Shown in pieces: positions 30,038 to 38,403 of a DNA stretch of 64,000 nucleotides. The stretch lies in NCBI GenBank assembly GCA_963840075.1, contig CAWIXS010000039.1, positions 1 through 64,000 of the forward strand, read 5' to 3'. This DNA is from AWTP1-13 sp963840075 (GTDB taxonomy: Bacteria; Pseudomonadota; Alphaproteobacteria; Rhizobiales; Hyphomicrobiaceae). How positions within the stretch are numbered: position 1 is the stretch's first letter; each line of letters opens with the position of its first letter. A program made the position numbers and the translations under genes. Under the pieces are notes generated by a model that worked only from the letters and a program-made list of their open reading frames with translations, was not told the origin of the DNA and searched no databases.

Positions 30038-30571
30038 ATGCCGCGCCTGTTCACTGCCATCGAGATACCCGAGGCCATGCGCATGCGCCTCTCCCTGCTG
30101 CGCGCGCCGATCGGCGGGGCCAGGTGGGTGCAGCCGGAGGACATGCACATCACGCTGCGCTTCGCCGGCGACATCGACGGGCGCACCGCCGACGACCTCG
30201 CCGACCTGCTGGCCGACGTGAGCATCCCCCCCTTCATGGCCACCATTGCGGACTGCGGTGCCTTCGGCGGCCGCGAGCCGCGCGTGCTCTGGGCCGGCGT
30301 GGAGGCGGGGCCCGAGCTCGACGGGCTCTATAAGGCCAACGAGCGCGCGGCGCGTGCCGCCGGGCTGGAGCCCGACCCGCGCGATTTCAGGCCGCACGTG
30401 ACGCTGGCGCGCATGCGCGGCGCCCGCCACAGCGCGGTGGCCCGCTTCCTCGCCGAGACCGGCGGTCTGCGGCTCGAGCCGTTCCTGGTCACCCGCTTCG
30501 TGCTCCTCTCCGCCCGCCCCGGCTCCGGCGGCGGGCCCTACGCCACCGAGGCGGCCTATCCGCTGTCGTAG
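30038..30571 (+). CDS. thpR: RNA 2',3'-cyclic phosphodiesterase
   Basis: 177-residue 2H phosphoesterase (LigT/ThpR) that opens 2',3'-cyclic phosphates on RNA ends. The two catalytic histidine motifs are HITL (about 37) and HVTL (about 118), spaced as expected, with RLFTAIEIPE at the N-terminus. Length matches the family. It is followed by a gtagggcgcaata-type repeat that may end transcription. Confidence 0.95.
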   Translation: MPRLFTAIEIPEAMRMRLSLLRAPIGGARWVQPEDMHITLRFAGDIDGRTADDLADLLADVSIPPFMATIADCGAFGGREPRVLWAGVEAGPELDGLYKANERAARAAGLEPDPRDFRPHVTLARMRGARHSAVARFLAETGGLRLEPFLVTRFVLLSARPGSGGGPYATEAAYPLS

Positions 30572-30658
30572 GGCGCAATAAGGCGACAGCCGCATTGCGC
30601 CGATACGCCCGTCGCAAACACCGGCGCAATGCGCCTTCGGCTTGTTGCGCCCTACGGT
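30569..30658. repeat. dispersed gtagggcgcaata palindrome
   Basis: gtagggcgcaataaggcg is mirrored by cttgttgcgccctac about 60 bp later, with inner gcattgcgccg and cggcgcaatgc arms. It forms a long potential hairpin between the convergent thpR and DUF900 genes and may serve as a bidirectional terminator. Confidence 0.8.
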
Positions 30659-30668
30659 CCACGACGGT

Positions 30669-32051
30669 TCACGGGTAGCGCCAGAACTCGCCTTTGGCGG
30701 TCCTTACCTTCTTGAGGATCGGTGCGCGCTTCTCGGGCGGGCGCAGGCCGGTCCGCAGCAGGAGGCCGATGTCGTTGAGGAGCGCGCTCTTCTCCGCGTA
30801 GGTGGAATGGTTGAGCGCCAGCAGATCGGTGCTGGTCCCGGTGACGTCGATGGTGTCGATGCCGGCGATGATGACGGGCCCCTCGGCCGGCACGTCGCCC
30901 GCCCGCGGCACGCCGCCGGCGAAGCGGCGCGCGGCGCTCATGGCCCGGTCGTTGGCCGAGCAGTAGAGCGTGATGCCGCGGCCGTAGGGCCTGATGACGG
31001 ACGCCAGGTTGGCGAACACGTCGCGGTCGACATCGGGTGCGGCCAGGATCACCTGGTCGAGGCGCACACCCTCCGGCAAGGCCGGCCCCAGCTCGCGCAG
31101 GACCTCGAGCAGCGGCAGGTTGCCCATGCTGTGGGCGATGACGCTGACGCTCTTGGCGCCGCTCTTCCTGACGACGAGGTCGAGGAACTCCTTGAGATAG
31201 GGCTCGGCCTGGGTGGCGCTCTCCCGGTCGCGGCTGTAGCCGGTCACGCCTTCGCCCGACGGCCAGCTGTAGAGGAAGGCCGCGCCGTCGAACTCGAGGT
31301 CGTAGGCGAGCTGCGCGGTGCGGTAGAGCGCGTGCTCAAAGGCGGTGTTGAAGCCGTGCACGAACACCAGCGCCTGGTCCTTGAAGGCCCGGCTCGCCGC
31401 GATGCGCTCGCGTGTCAGCGCCAGGAACTCCTCGCGCGAGAGCGGTTTCAGCTCCTTGATGGTGAAGTGCCTCTTGGGGTCCTCCTGCCGCTCGTAGAGC
31501 ACGTACTGGAAGTAGGGCACGCGCAGCGCGAACGGCCGCTCGATGGTGGGCACCCGGTGCGCCGCCGGGACCGTCACCAGCGCCCGTCCGAGCCCGAGCT
31601 GCCGCGCCCGCTCCGCGCCGTAGGTCGCGCGCCCGGGCCCGTCCTTGCGCACGCGGTCCGTGCCGTAGAACACCGGCACCACGTGCCAATCGCCCTTCGC
31701 CCCGGCGGCGGCGAACGTCGTCGGCGCCACCTCCCCGTTCCGCCTCGCGGCTTTGGATTCGGCCGAGGCTGGCGGAGGTGCGGTCGCCGGTCCCTTCTGG
31801 CCCGGCAGCACGTCGGCACGCTCCGGTGCGGCCGCACCCTTCGCGCTCCCGGACACCGCCGCAGGGCTGGCGTGTGTCGGCAGATGGAGCCAGAGCCCCG
31901 CGAGGCCCGCGACGACAAGAAGAGGGGCACCGCGGGCCAGCGCCCTGGCGAGGCCCGGCAGAGCGCGCGTCGCATACCAGAGCGCCGCATAGAGCAATAG
32001 AGCCACGACCGGAACGGCAACGTCGGGCCACGCGGACGGAAGCTCGGGCAT
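30669..32051 (-). CDS. alpha/beta hydrolase (DUF900 family), membrane-anchored
   Basis: 460-residue protein: two hydrophobic segments (about 11-29 and 42-56), a Pro/Ala-rich linker, then a DUF900-type alpha/beta hydrolase. Landmarks are VVPVFYGTDRVRK, VFVHGFNTAF, the nucleophile motif IAHSMGN and the acidic region ILAAPDVDRDVF. The catalytic His probably lies in the LNHSTYAE segment. Starts at 32114 and 32072 are also in frame; 32051 is chosen for its GGGGG ribosome site and immediate membrane segment. Probably an inner-membrane hydrolase facing the periplasm; substrate unknown. Confidence 0.9.
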   Translation of the reverse strand: MPELPSAWPDVAVPVVALLLYAALWYATRALPGLARALARGAPLLVVAGLAGLWLHLPTHASPAAVSGSAKGAAAPERADVLPGQKGPATAPPPASAESKAARRNGEVAPTTFAAAGAKGDWHVVPVFYGTDRVRKDGPGRATYGAERARQLGLGRALVTVPAAHRVPTIERPFALRVPYFQYVLYERQEDPKRHFTIKELKPLSREEFLALTRERIAASRAFKDQALVFVHGFNTAFEHALYRTAQLAYDLEFDGAAFLYSWPSGEGVTGYSRDRESATQAEPYLKEFLDLVVRKSGAKSVSVIAHSMGNLPLLEVLRELGPALPEGVRLDQVILAAPDVDRDVFANLASVIRPYGRGITLYCSANDRAMSAARRFAGGVPRAGDVPAEGPVIIAGIDTIDVTGTSTDLLALNHSTYAEKSALLNDIGLLLRTGLRPPEKRAPILKKVRTAKGEFWRYP

Positions 32052-32188
32052 CGCGGCCCCCAAGTTGCGCATCGTTGGATAAGCGCGAGTATGGGACCGT
32101 GGCGATTCGCGCAATCCGCGCTCCCCGGATTTTCGTGGAGCCCGCCACGACGCTTGCGAGCGGGCATCTGAGGGCGCATCACGGGGCC

Positions 32189-33157
32189 ATGCCGCTGCCC
32201 CTGCGCCTCACCTCCATCCTGTCTCTGATCGCGGCCATGACGCTCACCGGAGCCAATGTGGCCTTCGCCAAAGCGATTGCTGCCGAGCTCCCCATCTACG
32301 TGTTCGTCCTGTTCCGGTTTGCGGTGGCGAGCCTCGCTCTCGCCCTGCTGGCTCCGCACGAGCCCGGTCCGAGGCTATCCGCCATGACCGCGGCGCAGTG
32401 GCGCGACCTCACGCTGATGGCCCTCCTGGGCATGGTGGGGTTCACGATCCTGATGCTCGAGGGCGTGAAACGCACCGCGGCGGCCGACGCCGGCATCATC
32501 ACCGCCACCCTGCCGGCTGTGGCCGCGCTCCTCGCGGTCATGCTCGCCGGGGAGAAGCCCTCGCGTCTGCAAGGGCTTGCCATCCTCCTGGCGATCGTGG
32601 GAGTCGGCCTGGTGCAGATCTCGGGGGCGGCCCCCGGCCCGTCGACGCTCATCGGCAATCTGCTCGTCGGCGGCGCCGTGCTGGGCGAGGCGAGCTTCGT
32701 CGTGCTGGGCAAGCGGCTTGCCCCGCACTACCGGCCGCTGCGGCTGGCGCTCGGGGCCAATCTGGTCGGGCTCGCGTTGTCGATGCCGCTGGCCTTGCCA
32801 CAGCTGCCCGCATTCGACCCGACCGCGGTCGCCGCCGGGAGCTGGGCGCTCGGCACCTGGTACGCGCTCGCCTCCAGCGTGGTGTGCCTGTGGCTGTGGT
32901 ACCGCGGGCTGCCCCATGTCGAGACCTGGCTCGCGGGACTTGCCACGGCTGCTGTCCCGGTGGCGGCGCTTGCCGTCTCGGCACTCTATCTCGGCGAGTC
33001 GATCGGATTGCCGAGGCTCGCCGGCGCGGCGCTGGTGATCGCCGCCATCGCTTTCGGCGCGCTGGCACCCCGGGCACCCAAGACTAGGGCACTCAAGACT
33101 CGGGCACCCGAGACCCGGGCACCCAAAAGCGGTGTCGCGAAAGCCGACCGGCTATGA
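32189..33157 (+). CDS. EamA/DMT-family transporter
   Basis: 322-residue drug/metabolite transporter with ten predicted helices in two EamA repeats (about 1-137 and 145-290). Typical pieces are GANVAFAKAIAAELP in helix 1, the end of repeat 1 at AILLAIVGVGLVQIS, and LYLGESIGLPRLAGAALVIAAI near the end of repeat 2. The last 30 residues are Arg-Ala-Pro-Lys-Thr repeats from a 15-bp tandem repeat and should be disordered in the cytoplasm. Direction is probably export; substrate unknown. The stop lies 44 bp before the GNAT start. Confidence 0.93.
   Translation: MPLPLRLTSILSLIAAMTLTGANVAFAKAIAAELPIYVFVLFRFAVASLALALLAPHEPGPRLSAMTAAQWRDLTLMALLGMVGFTILMLEGVKRTAAADAGIITATLPAVAALLAVMLAGEKPSRLQGLAILLAIVGVGLVQISGAAPGPSTLIGNLLVGGAVLGEASFVVLGKRLAPHYRPLRLALGANLVGLALSMPLALPQLPAFDPTAVAAGSWALGTWYALASSVVCLWLWYRGLPHVETWLAGLATAAVPVAALAVSALYLGESIGLPRLAGAALVIAAIAFGALAPRAPKTRALKTRAPETRAPKSGVAKADRL
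33072..33130 (+). repeat. 15-bp tandem repeat at the EamA 3' end
   Basis: Four imperfect copies of gggcacccaagactc lie in frame in the transporter gene, encoding about four R-A-(P/L)-(K/E)-T pentapeptides just before its stop. Confidence 0.85.
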
Positions 33158-33201
33158 TATCCGCGTGGTCCGCCAGGACCCGCCGCGAGGATCTAGCGCC
33201 C

Positions 33202-33801
33202 ATGACATGGCTCGAACCCGTCACCCTGCGCAGCGCGCGCGTCACGCTCGAGCCGCTGGCGCAGCGCCACTGCGACGACCTCGTCGCGGCCGTGCAAGAC
33301 GGCGAGCTGTGGCAGCTGTGGTACACGTCGATCCCGGCACCCGAGGGCATGGCCGCCGAGATCGGCCGGCGCCTCGGCCTGCAGGCGGCCGGCTCGATGC
33401 TGCCCTTCGCCGTGCTCGACAACGCGTCCGGCAAGGCTGTGGGGATGACCACCTACATGAACCTCGACGCCGTCAACAAGCGTGTGGAGGTCGGCTCGAC
33501 CTGGTACCGCAAGGCCGCGCAGCGCACCGGCGTCAACACGCACTGCAAGCTGCTGCTCCTGACGCACGCCTTCGAGACCCTGGGCTCGATCGCCGTGGAG
33601 CTGCGCACCCACTTCTTCAACCACCAGAGCCGGCGCGGCATCGAGCGGCTGGGCGCCAAGCTCGACGGCATCCTGCGCAGCCATCAGATCGCCGCCAACG
33701 GCACGCTGCGCGACACCTGCGTCTACAGCATCATCGCCGCCGAATGGCCGACGGTGAAGGCCCACCTCGCCTTCCTGCTGAGCAGGCCGCATCGGCTCTA
33801 G
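33202..33801 (+). CDS. GNAT family N-acetyltransferase (RimJ/RimL-like)
   Basis: 199-residue acetyltransferase of the RimJ/RimL type. It has an N-terminal VTLRSARVTLEPLAQRH, a central TYMNLDAVNKRVEVGSTWY typical of the family's beta4-beta5 region and a C-terminal NHQSRRGIERLGAKLDGILR acetyl-CoA-binding helix. An in-frame ATG at 33154 overlaps the EamA stop, but ATG 33202 gives the usual N-terminus. Probably co-transcribed with the transporter. Substrate unknown. Confidence 0.92.
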   Translation: MTWLEPVTLRSARVTLEPLAQRHCDDLVAAVQDGELWQLWYTSIPAPEGMAAEIGRRLGLQAAGSMLPFAVLDNASGKAVGMTTYMNLDAVNKRVEVGSTWYRKAAQRTGVNTHCKLLLLTHAFETLGSIAVELRTHFFNHQSRRGIERLGAKLDGILRSHQIAANGTLRDTCVYSIIAAEWPTVKAHLAFLLSRPHRL

Positions 33802-34049
33802 AAGGGGCGGCCAAAGCAGGGAGTCTGGCCCCTTGCTCGTGATCCAGCTTTGCCCGCGCTGCACCTGATAATGGGGCGGGGCGCGAAGGTTAACCGACCT
33901 TTGCGATCGGCGCACACCCCCGCGCGAGGCCTAGTATAGGTTCCGCACCCAACCACATTTTGGGCCCTCCCGGTGCGGGAGGGATCTTGCGACTGGCGGC
34001 GAGGTGCGTCTGAGCCGTTCGGCTCGGTGGTGTACAACAGGGTGGCCAG

Positions 34050-36464
34050 GTGCTGGAGAGTTCGCGGACGCAGGCGTCGGGTTGCACGCCGGCCTACAGT
34101 CATCCCTGGGCGTCCTGGGTCGCCGCGACCGGCCTTGCTGCGGCGTTCGGCGTCGCCTATCTCCTGGCAGCGCGGCTGAGCCTCGCCTTGCTGACCACGC
34201 CGGATGGCGTCGCCGCGTTCCGGCCTGCGGCCGGCCTCGCCGCGGGAGCCATGGTCGCACTGGGATCCGCCGCGCGCATCCCCGTGGCCGTCGGCGTGGT
34301 GGCCGCGACGATCCTTGCCAACCTGACCGGGGGAGATCGCAACTTTCCGGCAGCCCTCGTCTTCGCGGCGAGCAACGCCGGCGAGGCGGTGCTGATCGCC
34401 TGGCTGATCGAGCGCCATCACGGCCCGGATTTCAGCCTGGACAACCCCAATCGGGTGCTGCGCTTCTTTCTGGCCACCGGCATTGCAACGGCCGTCTCGG
34501 CGGTCGGGGGCGCCGCGGGGTTTGCGCTCTTCAAGCCGTCCGAGGCGACGGCCCTCGCCACCTGGCTGCACTGGCTGGCTGCCGACGCCTCCGGCGTCAT
34601 TGCGGTGGCCCCGCTGATGATCGGGCTGGTTCGCTCCTGGCGCGATCGCCCGGAGCTGTCGCAGGCGGTGGAGGGTGTGGGCATCCTCGCCGTGCTGGCT
34701 GTCGCAAGCCTCCTCGGCTTCGTCTGGATGACGGATCACTGGTTCACCATCCTGCCGCTCGCCGTGCTCCTGCCCCTGCTCGTGTGGCCCGCCGCCCGCT
34801 GCCCGCCGGCGTTCGCTGCGGCGGCCGTCCTCATCCTGGCCCTCGTCATGGTTGCGACACTCGCGTCCGGCATCGGCCGGCTGGGGGACCCGGCCGTCCC
34901 CCTCTCCCATCGCCTGCTCGCCGCACAGTCCGCCCTGCTGGCGGCCGCGATCTGCACGCTGGTCGTCGCTGCGCTGTTCGCCGAGCGGCGCTCCAGCGAG
35001 GCCCTGCTCGGCGACAGCTACCAGCGCTTGCGCACCCAGGAGGAGGCCTTCCGGCGCCTGCTCGGGTCTCTTCCAGCGGCCATCTACACGACCGACAAGT
35101 CCGGGCGCATCACCTACTGCAACCCGGCGGCTGTCGAGCTGTGGGGGATGCGCCCCGAGCTGGGAAAGGAAAAGTGGGCCGACCTTTGGCGGCTGCACTA
35201 CCCCGACGGGACCTCGATGCCGCTCGACCAGCGCCCCACCCAGATCGCACTGAGCGAAGGCCGGACCGTCCGGGGCCGGGAGGCGCTGCTCGAGCGGCCC
35301 GACGGCACGCAGGTTCCGATCATGCCCTGCCCCGCGCCCCTGCGCGACGACCGGGGCACGGTGATCGGCGTCGTCAACATGCAGGTCGATCTCACCGAGC
35401 GGAAGCGGGCCCAGGCGGCACTGGCGGAGCGCGATACCCTGCTTACGCTGGCGAGCAAGGTCGCGCGCGTCGGCAGCTACACTCTCGACTGCATCACGGG
35501 GGTCCTGCAGATGTCGCCGGGCTGCGCCGCGCTCTACGGCCTGCCGGAGGGAGCCACCGAGCTGTCGCAGGCCGAGGCCCGCGCGTGCGTGCTCGCGGAG
35601 GATCTGGCGGCGCTCGATGCGCAGTTCGCCCGGGCCTGCACGAGGCAGCAATGCGAGGTCGTGACGCAGTTTCGCGTCGTCCGTGTCAGCGACGGCGAGG
35701 TCAGATGGATCGAGACGCGCAACCTCGTCTCCTACGACGCCGGCCGGCCGTCGCGCATCGTCGGCATCGGCATCGATGTCACCGGGCGCAAGCGGGCGGA
35801 GGAGCACCAGCGCATGCTGATTGCGGAGCTCGACCATCGCGTGAAGAACGTCCTTGCCACCGTCAACGCCGTTGCCTCCCGAACGCAGGACACGAGCCGC
35901 TCGGGGGCGGATTTCGTGGCGGCCCTCGCCGGACGCATTCAATCCATGGCCGCGACCCACGAGCTCTTGAGTTGCCGCCAGTGGAAGGGCGTCTCGATCC
36001 GGGAGCTGGTGCGGCGCGAGCTTGCGCCCTACATGACCGCGCGCAACACCGATCTCGACGGCCCCGAGATGATGCTGAGCCCGGAGAGCGCCCAGGCCCT
36101 GTCGATGGTGCTGCACGAGTTGACGACCAACGCCGCCAAGCACGGCGCCCTTGCAACCGATGCCGGCCGCGTCGGCGTCCATTGGCACGCCGCGACGGGC
36201 AGGAGCGGTGATGCCTGCGTTCGCATCGAATGGCGGGAGGCCGGCGGTCCCGCGGTCCACCCGGCGCAGAGGTCCGGCTACGGAACGGACATCATCCGCG
36301 GTCTCATTCCCCATGAGCTGGACGGCGCGGTCGACCTCGCCTTTGCGGTCGAGGGCGTTCGCTGCGACATCGACATTCCACTCGCGACGCTGCGCGGCGA
36401 GCAAGCCGCGAGCCCTTGCGGTCGGGCTCCGGCGAGCGCCCTGGCCTCGCCCGAGATCTCCTAG
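34050..36464 (+). CDS. MASE1-PAS-PAS HWE-family sensor histidine kinase
   Basis: 804-residue membrane sensor kinase. A MASE1 domain with about eight helices occupies residues 20-320. PAS 1 follows (about 340-455: FRRLLGSLPAAIYTTDKSGRITYCN), then PAS 2 (about 470-580) ending in GIGIDVTGRKRAEEHQ. The HWE phosphoacceptor is His596 in ELDHRVKNVLATVNAV; the N-box is HELTTNAAKHGAL and the HWE tripeptide appears in IEWREAGGP. No receiver gene is adjacent; the nearest regulator is the Crp/Fnr gene 770 bp downstream. Such orphan HWE kinases often feed general stress or light responses; the signal is unknown. Confidence 0.93.
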   Translation: MLESSRTQASGCTPAYSHPWASWVAATGLAAAFGVAYLLAARLSLALLTTPDGVAAFRPAAGLAAGAMVALGSAARIPVAVGVVAATILANLTGGDRNFPAALVFAASNAGEAVLIAWLIERHHGPDFSLDNPNRVLRFFLATGIATAVSAVGGAAGFALFKPSEATALATWLHWLAADASGVIAVAPLMIGLVRSWRDRPELSQAVEGVGILAVLAVASLLGFVWMTDHWFTILPLAVLLPLLVWPAARCPPAFAAAAVLILALVMVATLASGIGRLGDPAVPLSHRLLAAQSALLAAAICTLVVAALFAERRSSEALLGDSYQRLRTQEEAFRRLLGSLPAAIYTTDKSGRITYCNPAAVELWGMRPELGKEKWADLWRLHYPDGTSMPLDQRPTQIALSEGRTVRGREALLERPDGTQVPIMPCPAPLRDDRGTVIGVVNMQVDLTERKRAQAALAERDTLLTLASKVARVGSYTLDCITGVLQMSPGCAALYGLPEGATELSQAEARACVLAEDLAALDAQFARACTRQQCEVVTQFRVVRVSDGEVRWIETRNLVSYDAGRPSRIVGIGIDVTGRKRAEEHQRMLIAELDHRVKNVLATVNAVASRTQDTSRSGADFVAALAGRIQSMAATHELLSCRQWKGVSIRELVRRELAPYMTARNTDLDGPEMMLSPESAQALSMVLHELTTNAAKHGALATDAGRVGVHWHAATGRSGDACVRIEWREAGGPAVHPAQRSGYGTDIIRGLIPHELDGAVDLAFAVEGVRCDIDIPLATLRGEQAASPCGRAPASALASPEIS

Positions 36465-36545
36465 AACCGCGACCTCGCAGGATCATGCAGAGGCCACCCT
36501 TCGAGGCGTACCGGGACACACCCCGCATGCGAGGTTGTGCAGCCA

Positions 36546-37105
36546 TGAGTCCCTGCTTCGAGCCTGCGCATCGGCTTCATCCGCCCGCCAGCTCGCCACG
36601 CCGCTGGCCTGGAGCCTCGCGCGTGCCGGCCATCGCGTCGTCGGCGCGGCGAGCCGCTCGCAGGCCTCGGCGGCGCGGCTGGCGGCGGGCATCGCCAGTG
36701 CCAAGGCCTACGACGATGCCCGGGAGTCTCCTTCCTGGTGGCGCTGCTCGACGACGCGCTCGGCCCGTGGTCGGCCTTCGGCGTCGGCCGCGAGAAGGCC
36801 TTCCGCGCGCTCCTGCCGCTCATGCAAGGCACGCTGGCCGCGATCGAGGTCAACGGCCCGGTTGGGAGCCTCGCAGGCCCGATCGCCAGAGCCGACGCGG
36901 GAACCGTGGAGCGCCACCTCGCGGCGCTCGGCGAGAAGGCGCCGGCGCTGCTGCCGAGCTATCTCGACCTCGCCCTGCGCTCGCTCCCGATCGCCGAGGC
37001 CAAGGGGGCGCGGATCGGGCCAGGCTCGAACGCCTGCGCGCGCTTCTGGAGCGGTCTGCCGCCGAGCCGAGCCCCCGTCCGGGAATGCCGCGTCGTTGGC
37101 AGTAG
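36546..37105 (+). pseudogene. remnant of a Rossmann/DUF2520 (ProC-like) protein gene
   Basis: Pieces of one protein lie in different frames. SLRIGFI (about 36561) and LATPLAWSLARAGHRVVGAASRSQASAARLAAG (about 36590-36690) form the start of a Rossmann domain. ALLDDALGPWSAFGVGREKAFRALLPLMQG followed by NGPVGSLAGPIARAD (36738-36900) is the DUF2520 dimerisation domain. A third frame ends with RARLERLRALLERSAAEP (to 37105). The middle of the Rossmann domain, roughly 100 codons, is missing, so the gene is certainly dead, unlike the simple frameshifts elsewhere. Confidence 0.8.
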
Positions 37106-37233
37106 ACGCGTGGTTTCGAGCTGCCGCAGCGCCACCCGCTTTGCCGGCCTTCGAGAAAACGTGTATACTGCAGTAATTCTTCCGTCCTCTGTCACCTGGG
37201 GGACTGCGAACGCCGGGATTTCCGAGCCTCATC

Positions 37234-37998
37234 GTGCTCCAGGTGGTCGACTATGCATTGCAGAACGCCACAGGCCCATTCTTGCAGATCTTGCAGAACA
37301 AGGCGCGTATCCGCCCTCTGCTCAAGCGGCATGCCGTCCTCGGGCGGCTCCCCGATGCCGTTCTCGACGGCCTGCTGCACAGGGGCCAGATCAAGAAATA
37401 TGCCAAGGGCGAGGTGGTCTACCGGCGCGGCGATTTAAGCGACCGCCTCCTGCTTCTCGTCGGCGGGGGCATCAAGCTCACCATCATCACCATGCAGGCC
37501 AGGGAGATGGTGCTCCACTTCGTGGCCCTCGGCGAGACCTTCGGCGAGATTTCCGCCTACGACGGGAAGGCGCGCGCGCTCAACGCCGTCGCGCTCGAGG
37601 CATCGGAGGTGTTCGCGATCCGTACGCGGGACCTGATGCCGGCTCTCGCCGCACATCCGCAGTGCCTGGTCGAGATCGCCCGCTCGCTGTGCGAGAAGGT
37701 GCGGGTCGGCGCGCTGCTCATCGAGAACAGGACGCTCGTGATGCGGGCGCGCGTCGCCAGGGGCCTGCTCGGGCTGGCACGACACCTCGGACGGCGGCGC
37801 AAGGACGGCATTCACCTGCAGCTGGCCGCATCGCAGGAGGAGCTCGGAAACTACCTCGGCCTGGCGCGGGCGAATGTCAGCCGGCAGCTGAGCCAGTTGA
37901 GGAAGGCCCGCCTCATCACGATCGACGGGGCACGGATCGTCATCACGGACGAGCGCGGCCTCGCGCGCCTGGCCGAGGCCGCCCTGTCGAGGACTTGA
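37234..37998 (+). CDS. Crp/Fnr family transcriptional regulator
   Basis: 254-residue regulator. A cyclic-nucleotide-binding-type beta-roll (about 35-150; KYAKGEVVYRRGDLSDRLLLLVGGGIKL, GETFGEISAYDGKARA) is joined by a long helix to a winged HTH (about 185-245; LAASQEELGNYLGLARANVSRQLSQLRKARLI). No cysteine cluster for an Fnr-type iron-sulfur centre is present. The start is assigned to GTG 37234. A 14-bp tandem repeat begins at the stop codon. Effector and targets unknown. Confidence 0.92.
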   Translation: MLQVVDYALQNATGPFLQILQNKARIRPLLKRHAVLGRLPDAVLDGLLHRGQIKKYAKGEVVYRRGDLSDRLLLLVGGGIKLTIITMQAREMVLHFVALGETFGEISAYDGKARALNAVALEASEVFAIRTRDLMPALAAHPQCLVEIARSLCEKVRVGALLIENRTLVMRARVARGLLGLARHLGRRRKDGIHLQLAASQEELGNYLGLARANVSRQLSQLRKARLITIDGARIVITDERGLARLAEAALSRT

Positions 37999-38042
37999 CG
38001 CGGAGGGCCTGACGCCGAGGGCCTGACGCCGAGGGCCCGACG
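37996..38042. repeat. 14-bp tandem repeat at the regulator stop codon
   Basis: Three copies of tgacgc(c/g)gagggcc and a partial fourth start on the TGA stop of the Crp/Fnr gene. Because the unit is 14 bp, each copy carries a TGA in a shifting frame. Confidence 0.85.
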
Positions 38043-38403
38043 ATGGGTCTTGGGGGCAGCGCCTTGCGGCGCCGCACCCCAAGCCCGCACCACCCCGCTG
38101 CCAGCTCCCGCACACGCACCGATCCGGCCGTGCACGAGAGACTGGACGGGCATCATCCGCTCTCCGCCCAGTCAGCGCTGTGCCGCAGGGCACAGGGAGC
38201 ACCGGTTTCCCGAGACCAGCCGTCCAAGCATCCCGGCGCCGGAGACGCTCCGGCACCCGATCTTCCCCTTCTGTTCCTGCGGGACCGATCGAGCGCCGGT
38301 GCCACACCCTCGCCGCCGCGTTGCCCCAAGCTGCGGCTGCGCCACGACAGGAGCGCCGATTTCGGCTATCGCCTTGGGCGGGGCATCAAGGGGGAGTAGC
38401 GTC
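38043..38403. other. intergenic region, nothing recognised
   Basis: About 360 bp between the tandem repeat and the 611-residue membrane protein gene. Open frames run through it but lack family motifs or a plausible start. It presumably contains the promoter of the downstream gene. Confidence 0.45.
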
